From the NCBI RefSeq assembly GCF_900100785.1, contig NZ_FNCP01000003.1:222908-286907 (forward strand): a stretch of 64,000 bases of DNA, written 5' to 3'. This document shows positions 11,329-20,787 of this stretch, piece after piece (the stretch's first letter is position 1; each line of letters starts with the position of its first letter). The position numbers and the translations under genes are program-made. Below the pieces are notes generated by a model. It was given only the letters and a program-made list of their open reading frames with translations. It was not told the DNA's origin and searched no databases. This DNA comes from Desulfosporosinus hippei DSM 8344. Its GTDB lineage: Bacteria > Bacillota > Desulfitobacteriia > Desulfitobacteriales > Desulfitobacteriaceae.

Positions 11329-12576
11329 CTACAAAAATTCCGGGCTTAATCCATAAGCTTGCATAAACACCCAAACGGGATGCTTCGTTGCTATCCCTGA
11401 ACCATGCTCGATTTGAACCTGGCATCCTCCGCATTCCGTTGCCATACTTTGAAACTCCCCAATACGGACACCCTCTTGAACTCGCTGAAACAAAGGTTCT
11501 CCAATTTGCCTGGCTATATCATACTTTTCCTGTTTGTATCCATAACTGCCGGATAGACCACAACATCCAGTGTCTAAATCCGACACACGTACCCCCGGAA
11601 TCAACCGCAATAGGCGAACTGAGGGGGTTCCAATTCCTTGCGCCTTCAAATGACAGGGAGCATGATAGCCCAGGGAGACAGGAATCTCTTGAAAGTCTTG
11701 CTTTAGTCCTCCCCCCTCCTGCAGTTCCCACAAAAACTCAAAAAGATCATAAGCTTGACGGCCTATGAGTTCTGACCCTGAGACCTCTAAATTCGGATAT
11801 TCCTCCTTTAACGCTAAGCCGCAGCTCGTACAGCCGGTAATAACAGGTACCCCTGATTGCAAATACGGATTCATGAGAGCCAAGTTTTTTTTGGCATTTC
11901 CCCTAGCTTCGTTAAACTTACCATTAGCCTGCAGAGGCACTCCACAACAGTGAAAGTTAGGCATGATCACATCATACCCATTGTGTTCTAAGACTTTAAT
12001 CACGGCCTGCCCTGTCAAACTGTCATTGTAGTTGATAAAACACCCGGGAAAGAAAACCACTGCTTTTGATAGCCTATGGTTTGGCACGAGCTTATTATTC
12101 CTTATCCCTTTAAATTTTGCCTGATACGGCGGCAACGGGGCCCTTCGACTAATTCCCAGAATTTTCTCCATTAGGACTCTCACTAAGTATACTTTTAGTA
12201 AGCCATTAGTAAGACCCGGCCAGATCGTTCCTAGGCGTCCTAGGTATTCGGCTCTGCCCAAAACAAGGTCACGAACCTGCAGTCGGGTTGTTCCGCTTTT
12301 CTGAGCGGCCAAAGAGGCCTTTTCCCGAGCTCTTAAAATAATTTCTGTAATTTTAACTCCGGAGGGGCAGGTCACTTCACAGGTTTTGCAATTCGAACAA
12401 TAGCTTAAACACTTGGGATCTATGTCAATACCCTCCAGCCGGAAACGCTCTGCATCAGGCCCAACACTTTTGGGCCCTGAAAAAAGAGGCTGCACCATCG
12501 CCACCGGGCATTGGGAGGTACAGGCGCTGCACTTAATACAGGCATCTAAATTTTTAACGGAATCCAGTTTATTCAT
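11329..12576 (-). CDS. glpC: Anaerobic glycerol-3-phosphate dehydrogenase subunit C
   Basis: 415 aa from the ATG at 12576 (MNKLDSVKNLDAC), 16 nt after glpB; the longer frame runs into glpB and has no ribosome site. Two 4Fe-4S motifs, CIKCSACTSQCPV and CSNCKTCEVTCPSG, sit in the first 80 residues, followed by two CCG-type domains (HCCGVPL and GCCGLSGSYG). GlpC anchors the GlpAB dimer at the membrane and passes electrons to menaquinone. No transmembrane helix is obvious, as usual for GlpC. Third gene of glpABC. Confidence 0.95.
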   Translation of the reverse strand: MNKLDSVKNLDACIKCSACTSQCPVAMVQPLFSGPKSVGPDAERFRLEGIDIDPKCLSYCSNCKTCEVTCPSGVKITEIILRAREKASLAAQKSGTTRLQVRDLVLGRAEYLGRLGTIWPGLTNGLLKVYLVRVLMEKILGISRRAPLPPYQAKFKGIRNNKLVPNHRLSKAVVFFPGCFINYNDSLTGQAVIKVLEHNGYDVIMPNFHCCGVPLQANGKFNEARGNAKKNLALMNPYLQSGVPVITGCTSCGLALKEEYPNLEVSGSELIGRQAYDLFEFLWELQEGGGLKQDFQEIPVSLGYHAPCHLKAQGIGTPSVRLLRLIPGVRVSDLDTGCCGLSGSYGYKQEKYDIARQIGEPLFQRVQEGVRIGEFQSMATECGGCQVQIEHGSGIATKHPVWVFMQAYGLSPEFL

Positions 12577-12592
12577 TTGACCTGCATCCTTT

Positions 12593-13786
12593 CTATACCT
12601 GCTCTCCTGCGAACCATCCTGATGCCAGAGAGACTCCTCCTCCGCAGCGCTCCACCCACGGATCCCAATGGGCCAGCATTCGACCGATAATCCGAACATT
12701 TTCTAAAAGGACTTCTTTAGAAGCGGAATCAATGGGCCTCAACTGATTATCGGTTTCAACCCCCATCCGGGCATAAGGCTGTTCCCCTAAAAACTCTGAA
12801 TTTGTCCATCCTGATGGAACAAATGGCGGCAACCCAAACACCATCTCTTTAGCTGCTTCAAGGGTCACCTCAATTCCCCCCCCAAATATCCCACCAGTGG
12901 CCAGCACAAAAACACGAGCGGAAAACTCCGAATCCTTCCCTTTACTGTTTACAATAATTTTATGACACTGCTTACCCTTAAGCTCAACCTTCTTGACACC
13001 TGAGCCCACTAGTAACTCTCCACCTAAAGCCTTAAATTTTTGGACTAACCCCCGGTAAAGATAATATCCGCCGTCAGACGGCGGGAAGGCAGTCATTTCT
13101 ATCACCGAAAAGGGCAAATTGGACTGGACCTCTCTTAATGGTTGGGAAAATACACTTGTCAGTCCCGGAAAAATAACCACTGCTTTGTCCGGTTCAAATG
13201 AGTCCAGAGACTTCCAGACACCCTTCAGAGTCTCGATCCCGGAAGCAGTACGCCAATACTTCCCACAGTCCATCCCTGTAATTGGTTTTCCGAGAGTATA
13301 CCAGGCTTCAAATGCCTCTACTCGAAAGGGATGCAGCACTACCTCTGCTTGAGGATAAGCCTTTAACAAGTTACTTTTGGCAACCTCCGGAAAAAAGTCC
13401 TTCATTCCTTCAAGAGCCATTAAAATAATTTTATGAGTTTCCGAGAGAGCCTGGGTGTTCAGCCCGCGAGGAATAAGTCCCGCTTTTCTGGGGGATCCCA
13501 AAGGGGTCAAAACAAACTGCGGCTCCCTCCAATTTCCCCAATAGTCCGGAAAGAGAGTCTGGAAATATTCCGCAGCGCTGCGAACCACCCTTTCTCCCAA
13601 TAAAGCATAAGGATGACTTTTCTGATTCATGAGTCTCTCTGCATCCCCCAAATCGATTACACCGGAACTATAGGTCAAGCTTCCAACTCCTTCAGAAACA
13701 ATCAATACCTTTTTGCCTCTTTCAGCAGCCCGTATTCCTGCTAAAAGGCCGGCTAAACCTCCACCAATAATAATGCCATCCCACAC
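12593..13786 (-). CDS. glpB: Anaerobic glycerol-3-phosphate dehydrogenase subunit B
   Basis: 397 aa from the GTG at 13786, which has AAGGAGG seven bases upstream; the longer frame would overlap glpA and lacks a ribosome site. N-terminal FAD-binding GGGLAGLLAGIRAAERG, a central GMDCGKYWRT segment, and C-terminal ATGGIFGGG. GlpB is the flavoprotein partner of GlpA in the membrane-associated anaerobic complex. Its ribosome site overlaps the end of glpA, implying tight cotranscription. Confidence 0.93.
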   Translation of the reverse strand: MWDGIIIGGGLAGLLAGIRAAERGKKVLIVSEGVGSLTYSSGVIDLGDAERLMNQKSHPYALLGERVVRSAAEYFQTLFPDYWGNWREPQFVLTPLGSPRKAGLIPRGLNTQALSETHKIILMALEGMKDFFPEVAKSNLLKAYPQAEVVLHPFRVEAFEAWYTLGKPITGMDCGKYWRTASGIETLKGVWKSLDSFEPDKAVVIFPGLTSVFSQPLREVQSNLPFSVIEMTAFPPSDGGYYLYRGLVQKFKALGGELLVGSGVKKVELKGKQCHKIIVNSKGKDSEFSARVFVLATGGIFGGGIEVTLEAAKEMVFGLPPFVPSGWTNSEFLGEQPYARMGVETDNQLRPIDSASKEVLLENVRIIGRMLAHWDPWVERCGGGVSLASGWFAGEQV

Positions 13787-13799
13787 TTGAATTCCTCCT

Positions 13800-15419
13800 T
13801 CAAATATCCCTAATCCCATTGAGCTGAAGTATACTTGTATAGATGGCCCGGGTTAACTCTGTTTCACGCAATTGCTGACCCCAAAGAATCGGCCGTATTC
13901 CCTTCCAACGTTGATTGATAAATCGTTTTAATTCATCTTGTAAGGGATCAAATTTGGCATGTTCCAATCCCAACAACGGCAAAGCACGATAGGTACAGAA
14001 AGCTCCCTGGCATGTTCCCATTCCCAGTCTGGTCTTGCGCCTTATGTCCGCCAAGTGGTGAGCGTCGGCATCCAAGGCCACCTTTTCAACCTCTGCAACA
14101 GATACCATTTCACACTCACAAAGCATCTGCCCTTTGCTGGGGTCATTTTGGATTTCTAATAACACTGCCCCAGCATCCTCTCCAAGCCGCTCAAGCATCT
14201 TCTCGGCTGCTGCACAGGGCAAAAGTTGGAGGGCTTGTTTTTTAAGATCCTCTGAAATCTCTGATAGCAATTTCTCCTGAGCAGTAGAGCAGGGCCTTAG
14301 ATTTCCGAACCGTTTCGCGACCCAATCTGCAACCTTCTCTGCCATCAAACGATAGGTGGTAAACTTCCCTCCGACAATACTGATCAGCCCTTGCACCTGA
14401 TCATGGATTTCATGATCAATGAGCGCAAAGTTTCTGCTGACCTCTCGCCCCTCATCCATCTTTCCTGAAACCTCACTATCTTCACGATGAAGAGGCCGCA
14501 CTCCGGCAAAGGCCCGTATTACTCTACGCTCCATAATCTTAGGAAGCAGCTCCTCTCCCATCATTAATAAACGTCTGATTTCTTCCTCCTTAGGCTGATT
14601 TTCCCTTGGAGAACCTACGATTTCCGAGGTTGTACCTAAAATTGTAATAGTTTCATGTGGAACAAAAATATCTCCATCACTAGGTGGATGCAAGCGATTG
14701 ATCACACGTTGAAAGAGCCGCTGATTGAAGGCTAACAAGGTCCCCTTGTCACAGATGACGTCTAAGTGGACACCGATTGAACCAGCTATCTCTGAAGCCC
14801 AGGCCCCGCCTGCATTGACTACCACTTGACAGCCAATTAATAATTCTTCCTGATTTAAAAGATTCTTGGCGGCTACCCCTACAATCCGCTTGTTTTCCAG
14901 AATAAGCCTTTCCACCCGGTGATAGGTCTTATAGTCTCCTCCATAACGTTTTGCCGATTTGGCATTGGCCCAAACAAGCTTAAATCCATCTACTGTAGCA
15001 TCGGGCACTTCGAAAACTCTTAAAATATTCCTCTTCAGCAAGGGCTCTTTCCAATAGGCCTCTGACAAAGATATTTCTCGCAGGGGAATCCCGGCATTGG
15101 CACATCCTCTAAGCCACTGCTCTACATAGTCGGGATCATCCTCCTCAGATTGCACAAACCACCCTCCCGTATCCGAAATGCAGTGGGCTGCTATCTTTTT
15201 GAGGATAATATTCTCAGAGATACACTCCGCAGCAGACAGCGGATCCTTAACGGCATAACGTGCTCCACTGTGTAATAAGCCATGAAAACGGGAGCTTGTT
15301 CCGTGGGCTAAGTCCCCTTGCTCCAGTAATAGTGCAGAAATCCCTCGCATACTCAAATCCCGCAGAACCCCTACTCCCGTCGCACCGCCACCGACAATTA
15401 CAACCTGATAATCCTGCAT
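13800..15419 (-). CDS. glpA: Anaerobic glycerol-3-phosphate dehydrogenase subunit A
   Basis: 539 aa. Catalytic FAD subunit oxidising glycerol-3-phosphate to DHAP. FAD motif VIVGGGATGVGVLRDL at the N-terminus, HGTSSRFHGLLHSGARYAV, and IVGGKFTTYRLMAE; a C-terminal BFD-like [2Fe-2S] domain has CECE, and CQGAFC near residue 490. ATG at 15419 with GGGGGAGAG upstream. Only about 22 nt separate the start from the T-run of an intrinsic terminator, so transcription must come through that hairpin or from a promoter overlapping it. Heads the glpA-glpB-glpC operon. Confidence 0.96.
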   Translation of the reverse strand: MQDYQVVIVGGGATGVGVLRDLSMRGISALLLEQGDLAHGTSSRFHGLLHSGARYAVKDPLSAAECISENIILKKIAAHCISDTGGWFVQSEEDDPDYVEQWLRGCANAGIPLREISLSEAYWKEPLLKRNILRVFEVPDATVDGFKLVWANAKSAKRYGGDYKTYHRVERLILENKRIVGVAAKNLLNQEELLIGCQVVVNAGGAWASEIAGSIGVHLDVICDKGTLLAFNQRLFQRVINRLHPPSDGDIFVPHETITILGTTSEIVGSPRENQPKEEEIRRLLMMGEELLPKIMERRVIRAFAGVRPLHREDSEVSGKMDEGREVSRNFALIDHEIHDQVQGLISIVGGKFTTYRLMAEKVADWVAKRFGNLRPCSTAQEKLLSEISEDLKKQALQLLPCAAAEKMLERLGEDAGAVLLEIQNDPSKGQMLCECEMVSVAEVEKVALDADAHHLADIRRKTRLGMGTCQGAFCTYRALPLLGLEHAKFDPLQDELKRFINQRWKGIRPILWGQQLRETELTRAIYTSILQLNGIRDI

Positions 15420-15440
15420 ATTCTCTCCCCCATATTAAAC

Positions 15441-15485
15441 AAAAAGCCACCGGCGGAACCGTCTAAGACGCTTCCTCCAGTGGCT
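15441..15485 (-). terminator. Strong terminator immediately before glpA
   Basis: Minus-strand stem-loop: outer arms AGCCACTGG and CCGGTGGCT, inner arms GGAAGCGTC and GACGGTTCC with one mismatch, then TTTTTG. It lies between the ABC-transporter ATPase gene and glpA, with its T-run ending about 11 nt before the glpA ribosome site. It can serve as the end of the transporter operon or as an attenuator of glpABC. Confidence 0.85.
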
Positions 15486-15636
15486 TCTCTTTTTCTCGCT
15501 TTTAAGGCCTCTTTGAAAGCATTTTTATTCAAACTTATCCATCCAGTTCTTCCATCTTCTTAGTACCTTTATCTTGTACAAAATAGCCAAACATCTTTAA
15601 CCTCAGGGAATATCCACGGTTAGGCAGAGGGTTCGC

Positions 15637-16656
15637 TTAACGACCCAGAATCGTACATACCTTTTTATCAATCAACAATCCAACTTCTTCTTTTAAAGCG
15701 AACTTTGGGCCCTCAAAACGATTAAGATGATCAACTATAATTGTTCTGCCTTGAACAAGTACCTCAGCCCTGGCAGTATTGCCTAAGATATAAAAATTCT
15801 CTAAGGTTCCGTATAGCTTTATCCCCTCTGCATTCCCAATTTGAGGGAATTGATCTTTGCTGACTAACAAAATATGCTCCGGGCGAATGCAGATTTCAGT
15901 CTCCTTATCTCCTATACCAACTAGGGAACTGGGCAGGAAATTATAGGTTCCTATAAATTGAGCCACAAATTTATTAGCAGGCCTGCGATAAATTTCTTCA
16001 GGGGTACCATACTGCATGACTTCCCCGGCGTTGATAACTACGATTCGGTCTGACATAACTAAGGCTTCTAATTGATCATGGGTCACAAAAATCGTAGTAA
16101 TTCCCATCTTCTTTTGAACATCCCGAATCAGGATTCTAGCGCTCTCCCTTACCTTTGCATCAACGGCACTCAAGGGTTCATCTAAGAGCAGCAAATCTGG
16201 CTTAACCACCAGAGCTCGAGCCAAGGCTACCCTTTGTTGCTGCCCTCCCGACATTTGGTGGGGATAGTTGTTTTCCTTACCCGAAATACTGAGAATATCC
16301 ATAATTTCTTCGACTTGTTTTCTGATATCTTGGGTAGGTATCTTTTTAATTTTAAGCCCAAAGGCAATATTTTCAAAGGCCGTCATGTTAGGAAAAAGGG
16401 CATATGATTGAAAAACCATACCAATATTCTGTTCCTTCTTATTCTGCCCTTCAATAATCTCCCGACCATTAACAATAACCTTTCCGCCATCGCCACGTTC
16501 TAAGCCAGCAACGATTCTAAGGAGGGTTGTTTTTCCGCATCCACTGGGACCTAATAGCGTGACAAATTCCCCTTTTTCGATTTCCAGTTCAATTCCTTTC
16601 AAGACCTGACGACCCTGAAAACTCTTATCAATGTTGACGACCTGAACATAGCTCAC
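15637..16656 (-). CDS. ABC transporter ATP-binding protein, PotA/UgpC/FbpC type
   Basis: 339 aa. Walker A GPSGCGKTT, Q-loop MVFQSYALFP, signature [15 protein letters not shown], Walker B LLLLDEPLSAVD, H-loop THDQLEA, then a C-terminal TOBE-like regulatory region (about 240-339). This layout is the CUT1/polyamine/ferric importer group. Start is GTG at 16656 with GGGGGT upstream. Separated from the second permease by 171 nt that hold only AT-rich sequence and a short purine repeat. With two permeases and a binding lipoprotein it forms a complete importer. Confidence 0.92.
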   Translation of the reverse strand: MSYVQVVNIDKSFQGRQVLKGIELEIEKGEFVTLLGPSGCGKTTLLRIVAGLERGDGGKVIVNGREIIEGQNKKEQNIGMVFQSYALFPNMTAFENIAFGLKIKKIPTQDIRKQVEEIMDILSISGKENNYPHQMSGGQQQRVALARALVVKPDLLLLDEPLSAVDAKVRESARILIRDVQKKMGITTIFVTHDQLEALVMSDRIVVINAGEVMQYGTPEEIYRRPANKFVAQFIGTYNFLPSSLVGIGDKETEICIRPEHILLVSKDQFPQIGNAEGIKLYGTLENFYILGNTARAEVLVQGRTIIVDHLNRFEGPKFALKEEVGLLIDKKVCTILGR

Positions 16657-16827
16657 TAATCATACCCCCACACCCTAAACTCGTTCCTCTTTCTATAAAG
16701 ACCTAGTCATCCCTTAAGTCTACTGAACTCCAATTTAATTGAGTTTGCTAAAATCCTTTACAGCCTTAACGCAGAATAAAAATTCGAAAATCTCAATGCC
16801 CTTGTCAGGTTATTATAATGAACTGGT

Positions 16828-17640
16828 TTATCTAGCCTCAGTCTTCTGTCCTCTGACCTCAGTCTCCCGCCGAAAAGCCAGCCAAATCAAGATCAACGAC
16901 ATCAACAAAATAACCATAAAGTACGATGCTACTAAGGCATTGGCCAAGTGACCGTCAACTTTTTGCATTTTATATAAATATATCTGAATGGTCTCATAGT
17001 TGTCACCTACTAATAAATTAGCCAGTACAAATTCTCCAAACAACACTGAGACAGAAATCAAAGCCGCTGAAATAACCCCTCTCAAAACATTGGGAAAAAT
17101 AATTTTAATAAAGGTCTCTAGTTTGCCACAGCCCAGCATCATAGCAGCCTCGGTCAGAGCCTTAACATTAATGGTTCTAAAACTATTTTTAGTCGCCTGA
17201 TACATAAACGGTAAAATCAAGACAAAATAAGAACCAATCAGAATCCAGGGAGTATTGGTAATCTGCAACGGCCCTCTCGAATACATTTGAATTAACCCAA
17301 TGGCTAGAATAACTCCCGGCATGGCAAAGGGTAAAATCGACAAAATTTCAAAGAGCTTCTCAAGACGTGGATAATAAACAATCGCCAGGTACATTGACGG
17401 TATGATAATCAATATTGATAATATTACGGTGGCAAAACTCACGTTGATGGTTCTTAATAAAGCATGCCCAAACTCCGGGCTGCTGAAGAGCAGCTTATAA
17501 TAGGACAATGTATACCCCTCAGGCAAAATTGTGGTGCTCCACCTAGTTGCTACTGAGAATAGAAGAGTAGCCACGATGGGGAAAAACAGATAGGCAAAGA
17601 TTAGTCCTAAAACTATTTTAGAAATTATCCCTCGTTTCAT
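16828..17640 (-). CDS. ABC transporter permease (PotC-like)
   Basis: 270 aa with about six hydrophobic helices. The EAA-type coupling loop is visible in ALTEAAMMLGCGKLETFIKIIFPNV. Its ATG overlaps the stop of the preceding permease by four bases, so the two are translationally coupled. The last dozen residues (ETEVRGQKTEAR) are encoded by a purine-rich repeated DNA segment and look like an extension rather than a conserved part. Confidence 0.9.
   Translation of the reverse strand: MKRGIISKIVLGLIFAYLFFPIVATLLFSVATRWSTTILPEGYTLSYYKLLFSSPEFGHALLRTINVSFATVILSILIIIPSMYLAIVYYPRLEKLFEILSILPFAMPGVILAIGLIQMYSRGPLQITNTPWILIGSYFVLILPFMYQATKNSFRTINVKALTEAAMMLGCGKLETFIKIIFPNVLRGVISAALISVSVLFGEFVLANLLVGDNYETIQIYLYKMQKVDGHLANALVASYFMVILLMSLILIWLAFRRETEVRGQKTEAR
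16836..16867. repeat. Short purine-rich repeat at permease 3' end
   Basis: Two CCTCAGTCT units flank CTGTCCTCTGA; on the minus strand this is an imperfect GAGACTGAGG/GAAGACTGAGG run. It encodes the C-terminal VRGQKTEAR of the permease. Similar low-complexity runs are scattered in some bacterial genomes. Confidence 0.45.
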
Positions 17641-18515
17641 TGCCCAATCCCTCCGCCTTGCTTCTTCAGCTTCTCATTAATAATAATCGACACTACCAAA
17701 AAGCCCGCCATAATAACTGCTAGAGCACTGGCTAAAGAGGGCTCGGGGAAAATGTCTCCCGTAACTAAATTGGCTATGGTAATAGAAACCAGGCTGTTGT
17801 TGGAGTTTGTTAGCGCATAGGCCGTAGCATAGGCTCCCAGGGAATTAGCAAAAAGCAGGGTAAAACTCCCTAACATTGAGGGCAACAAAATAGGCAGCCC
17901 AATTTTGCGCCAGAAGTGAAATCGACTGGCCCCCAAGATCTGAGCTGCTTCCTGAATATCCTGTCTGAGTGCATAAACCGCAGGATACATCAGCATAAAG
18001 GCTAAAGGAACACTGAAATATATATACACTAGGACAATCCCTGTCCAACTGAATAGGTTAAAACCCGTTCCATAGAGATCAAGCCCCATTTTTTCCTTCA
18101 TTAAGACCGTCACCAGTCCATTAACTCCTAATAAAACAATATAGGCAAAGGCTAAAGGCACACCAGAAAAATTGGAGGTCATGTTAACTAATGTTAAAAG
18201 CTTTTCTCGCCAAGCCTCACCTACTGAGCGCAGGGCAAGAGCACCCGCGGTTCCGATAAATAAACCGATAATGCCAACTGCTACAGAAACTAGTAAACTG
18301 TTTTTTAAGGAAATGACATAATATTTGCTGTGAAAAATTTGAGTATAGCTTTGAAAATTCAATCCCTCCGAGTTATGTATACTGCTGTAAATGATATACC
18401 CCATGGGCAGGATTTCGAAGGCTAAAGCAAAAACAATTAAAGGAATAAACGGAACCCACAGGATTCCACCACGCCGCAACTCTTGACCGAGCTGAGTTAC
18501 AGGGTTGTTTTTCAT
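17637..18515 (-). CDS. ABC transporter permease (PotB-like)
   Basis: 292 aa, six predicted helices, first about residues 20-40 (VPFIPLIVFALAFEILPMG). The coupling loop is in DIQEAAQILGASRFHFWRKIGLPIL. GGAGGCCTAACTA precedes ATG. It is separated from the binding-protein gene by 127 nt holding a stem-loop, and overlaps the next permease. Same family as the polyamine, ferric and aminoethylphosphonate importers; substrate inferred only from context. Confidence 0.9.
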   Translation of the reverse strand: MKNNPVTQLGQELRRGGILWVPFIPLIVFALAFEILPMGYIIYSSIHNSEGLNFQSYTQIFHSKYYVISLKNSLLVSVAVGIIGLFIGTAGALALRSVGEAWREKLLTLVNMTSNFSGVPLAFAYIVLLGVNGLVTVLMKEKMGLDLYGTGFNLFSWTGIVLVYIYFSVPLAFMLMYPAVYALRQDIQEAAQILGASRFHFWRKIGLPILLPSMLGSFTLLFANSLGAYATAYALTNSNNSLVSITIANLVTGDIFPEPSLASALAVIMAGFLVVSIIINEKLKKQGGGIGQ

Positions 18516-18563
18516 TAGTTAGGCCTCCTTGTCGCCGACTTTGCCGGATAAATATAGGCGAAA

Positions 18564-18608
18564 GGCCTGATTGGGGGGTATCACGGAATGAATAACTCCC
18601 AGTCAGGC
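18564..18608 (-). promoter_or_regulatory. Intercistronic stem-loop between binding protein and permeases
   Basis: Arms GCCTGA...TCAGGC with inner CTGGGA/CCCCCA-type pairing, no clear T-run. Such a hairpin after the binding-protein gene typically stabilises its mRNA or partly terminates transcription, giving more binding protein than permease. Confidence 0.5.
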
Positions 18609-18642
18609 TCCTTCCTTTTAAAGTGCAGGACAGTGACATCAA

Positions 18643-19755
18643 CTATTGGGAAACGATGACATTATTTCTCCATAAATCCGGAATTGTCTTCATATTCTTT
18701 TCCCAAGCGGCGAAATCCTTAATTGGTTTGGCAGAGGCGTATTGTTCCTTAGACACCATCATTTTAGCAATATCCTCAGGAATTTGGACTTTTTCTCGAA
18801 TCGGACGAGCAAAACCCTTAGCCAAGAGAATTTGACCCTCATCACTTAAGAGGTAATCCTGGAAGGCTTTTGCCGCATTGGGATGAGGTGCGTACTTATT
18901 AATTATGGAAACGTAGGCACTAGCTACTGTCCCATCGCTGGGGATAACAACCTGGTAATTTTCCTTATCCGCTAAGCGAGAGCGATAGCCAAGAGCGTTG
19001 AAATCCCAAAGGATTCCTACCGGAATCTCACCTTTTTGGAAAATACTAAAAATATTATCACTGGGTTTAAGGTTTCCTGATTTAGCGAGCTTGGCGAAAT
19101 ATTCCACACCTGGAGTCAAATTGTTCTCATCCCCGCCATTAGCAAAAGCAGCTGCTAAGATCGCAGCTTGAGATTGGGCTGCTTTTAGCACATCTCCAGT
19201 GACAACTGCTCCTTTATATTCCGGCTTAAGTAAATCAGCCCAGCTATGAGGAACTTCTTTAACAAGCTTAGTGTTTACTAAGAAGGCAATTGTACCTACA
19301 TACTCTCCTGTCCAAAGACCGTCTTTATCTTTAGCCCAATCCGGGATCTCTTCCCACTTGGGACCTTTGTGGGGTTGGACAACATCTCGTGCTATAGCTA
19401 CATTACCAAAGGTAATTCCTACATCTCCAATATCAGCCACCGGGCTGCCCTTTTCAGCATCGAACTTAGCAATTTCCTCAGCACTTGTCATATCAGTGTC
19501 AGAGTGAGTAACCTCGTATTCCTTGGTAAAATTACTCCAAATCTCACCTAGATTCGCCCAGGCATCAGGCATTCCATAAGAAACGATCTTTCCTTCTTTC
19601 TTAACAGCATCCTTTAACGCTTGTCCAGTCAGTTCCTTTGCCGGTTCTTTAACGGGTTCAGCTGTTGGCTTTGAACCACAGCCTGTTAAAAAACTACCCA
19701 TTAAAAGTGTACCAATCATAGTGAACGCAAGGGCTTTTCTCGTTCTCTGAAACAT
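18643..19755 (-). CDS. ABC transporter substrate-binding lipoprotein
   Basis: 370 aa from the ATG at 19755, with GGGGGAGGAAAGAC upstream; the longer frame is discarded. Lipoprotein signal ending LMGSFLTGC (Cys about 25), then a two-lobed solute-binding protein of the PotD/FbpA/PhnS group (SYGMPDAWANLGE, GILWDFNALGYRS). Anchored outside the membrane, it captures substrate for the two permeases. The phosphodiesterase gene upstream and glpABC downstream suggest a glycerophosphodiester, glycerol phosphate or other phosphorylated substrate, but iron or polyamine cannot be excluded. Confidence 0.88.
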   Translation of the reverse strand: MFQRTRKALAFTMIGTLLMGSFLTGCGSKPTAEPVKEPAKELTGQALKDAVKKEGKIVSYGMPDAWANLGEIWSNFTKEYEVTHSDTDMTSAEEIAKFDAEKGSPVADIGDVGITFGNVAIARDVVQPHKGPKWEEIPDWAKDKDGLWTGEYVGTIAFLVNTKLVKEVPHSWADLLKPEYKGAVVTGDVLKAAQSQAAILAAAFANGGDENNLTPGVEYFAKLAKSGNLKPSDNIFSIFQKGEIPVGILWDFNALGYRSRLADKENYQVVIPSDGTVASAYVSIINKYAPHPNAAKAFQDYLLSDEGQILLAKGFARPIREKVQIPEDIAKMMVSKEQYASAKPIKDFAAWEKNMKTIPDLWRNNVIVSQ

Positions 19756-19877
19756 GTCTTTCCTCCCCCAAAAATATTTTAGCAACTTGACCTTTGAACA
19801 CAAGACCTGCTCAATCTTTCCCAGATCCAGCGAGAAAGTCTCACCTCCTCTTACGCATTTGTATGCAGCTTAATTCA

Positions 19878-19907
19878 GGTATATCCATTCACTGTCCCTA
19901 AAGTCAA
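19878..19907 (-). promoter_or_regulatory. Candidate promoter of the ABC transporter operon
   Basis: Minus-strand TTGACT (19902-19907), 18 bp spacer, TATACC (19878-19883), about 120 bp before the binding-protein start. Its downstream leader includes AGGAGGTGAGA without a nearby start codon in frame. Confidence 0.45.
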
Positions 19908-19965
19908 TTTCATGGGATTCCTCTCCATCTGACCTCAGGGTCAATCATGAAGGCCCTAAGTTCTT

Positions 19966-20676
19966 TCACTCTGAACGCAAATGTGAAAACCGCTCCGGAT
20001 AATTTGTAATTGCTATATCTGTACCTGAAACAATGGCACGTTCAATTTCCCATTCCTCGTTGACAGTCCACGTATTTACTCCGATTCCTCGCAAATTACA
20101 TTCTCTCACTAATTCAGGGCTTATAAAGGCATAGTGGGGATGCAGATGACTGGCTCCCATATCCTGAGCATATAGCCAAGGCGAGATTAGCCCACACTCA
20201 TAAAGTAAACCCGTTTTAAGATCGGGAAAGTCCTTAATCACTTCGACAATGGTTCTATGTTCAAACGAAGAAATTATACTTTGTTTTGTCACATTATATT
20301 TTTCCAGCAGGCCTGCTACCTGAGCGACAATTCCTGGGTATTCTATCAGGCCTGTTTTGATCTCGACATTTATGATAAGAGACTTATCTTGGAGCATCTC
20401 CAGTAATTCCTCTAAGGTTGGAATTGGGGCATAGGTCTTAAAGCCAACTCCAAAATTAAGGCTCTTTAGTTCCTTGAGTGAGTAATCTTTAACCCAACCA
20501 GTACCATCACTGGTTCGATCAACCCGTTCATCATGAATGACGACAACTTCTCGGTCCCGCGACAATTGCACATCGAATTCGAAGCCATCCACTCCCAGCT
20601 CAAGCCCTTTGTCAAAGGAAATCAACGTATTTTCCGGAGCTGTGCCCGCAGCCCCTCGATGACCTAAAATCTTCAT
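19966..20676 (-). CDS. Glycerophosphodiester phosphodiesterase
   Basis: 236 aa, cytoplasmic (no signal peptide), UgpQ-like. Hydrolyses glycerophosphodiesters to glycerol-3-phosphate and an alcohol. Catalytic motifs: GHRGAAGTAPENT (His and Arg/Glu), FEFDVQLSRD, and VVIHDERVDRTSDGTG (second His); VEIK near residue 115 completes the barrel. RBS GGAGAGGTTAG. Neighbouring the ABC importer and glpABC, it fits a route in which imported glycerophosphodiesters are cut inside the cell, as with E. coli UgpQ. Confidence 0.94.
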   Translation of the reverse strand: MKILGHRGAAGTAPENTLISFDKGLELGVDGFEFDVQLSRDREVVVIHDERVDRTSDGTGWVKDYSLKELKSLNFGVGFKTYAPIPTLEELLEMLQDKSLIINVEIKTGLIEYPGIVAQVAGLLEKYNVTKQSIISSFEHRTIVEVIKDFPDLKTGLLYECGLISPWLYAQDMGASHLHPHYAFISPELVRECNLRGIGVNTWTVNEEWEIERAIVSGTDIAITNYPERFSHLRSE

Positions 20677-20787
20677 CTAACCTCTCCTAACGGCCCGCTA
20701 TGGCATTATGATCATAACATATCCTTGTTAGTTTATCGTTAATATATAGTAACATTTATGTAAAAATGGAAATATTGTTCTAAGCTC

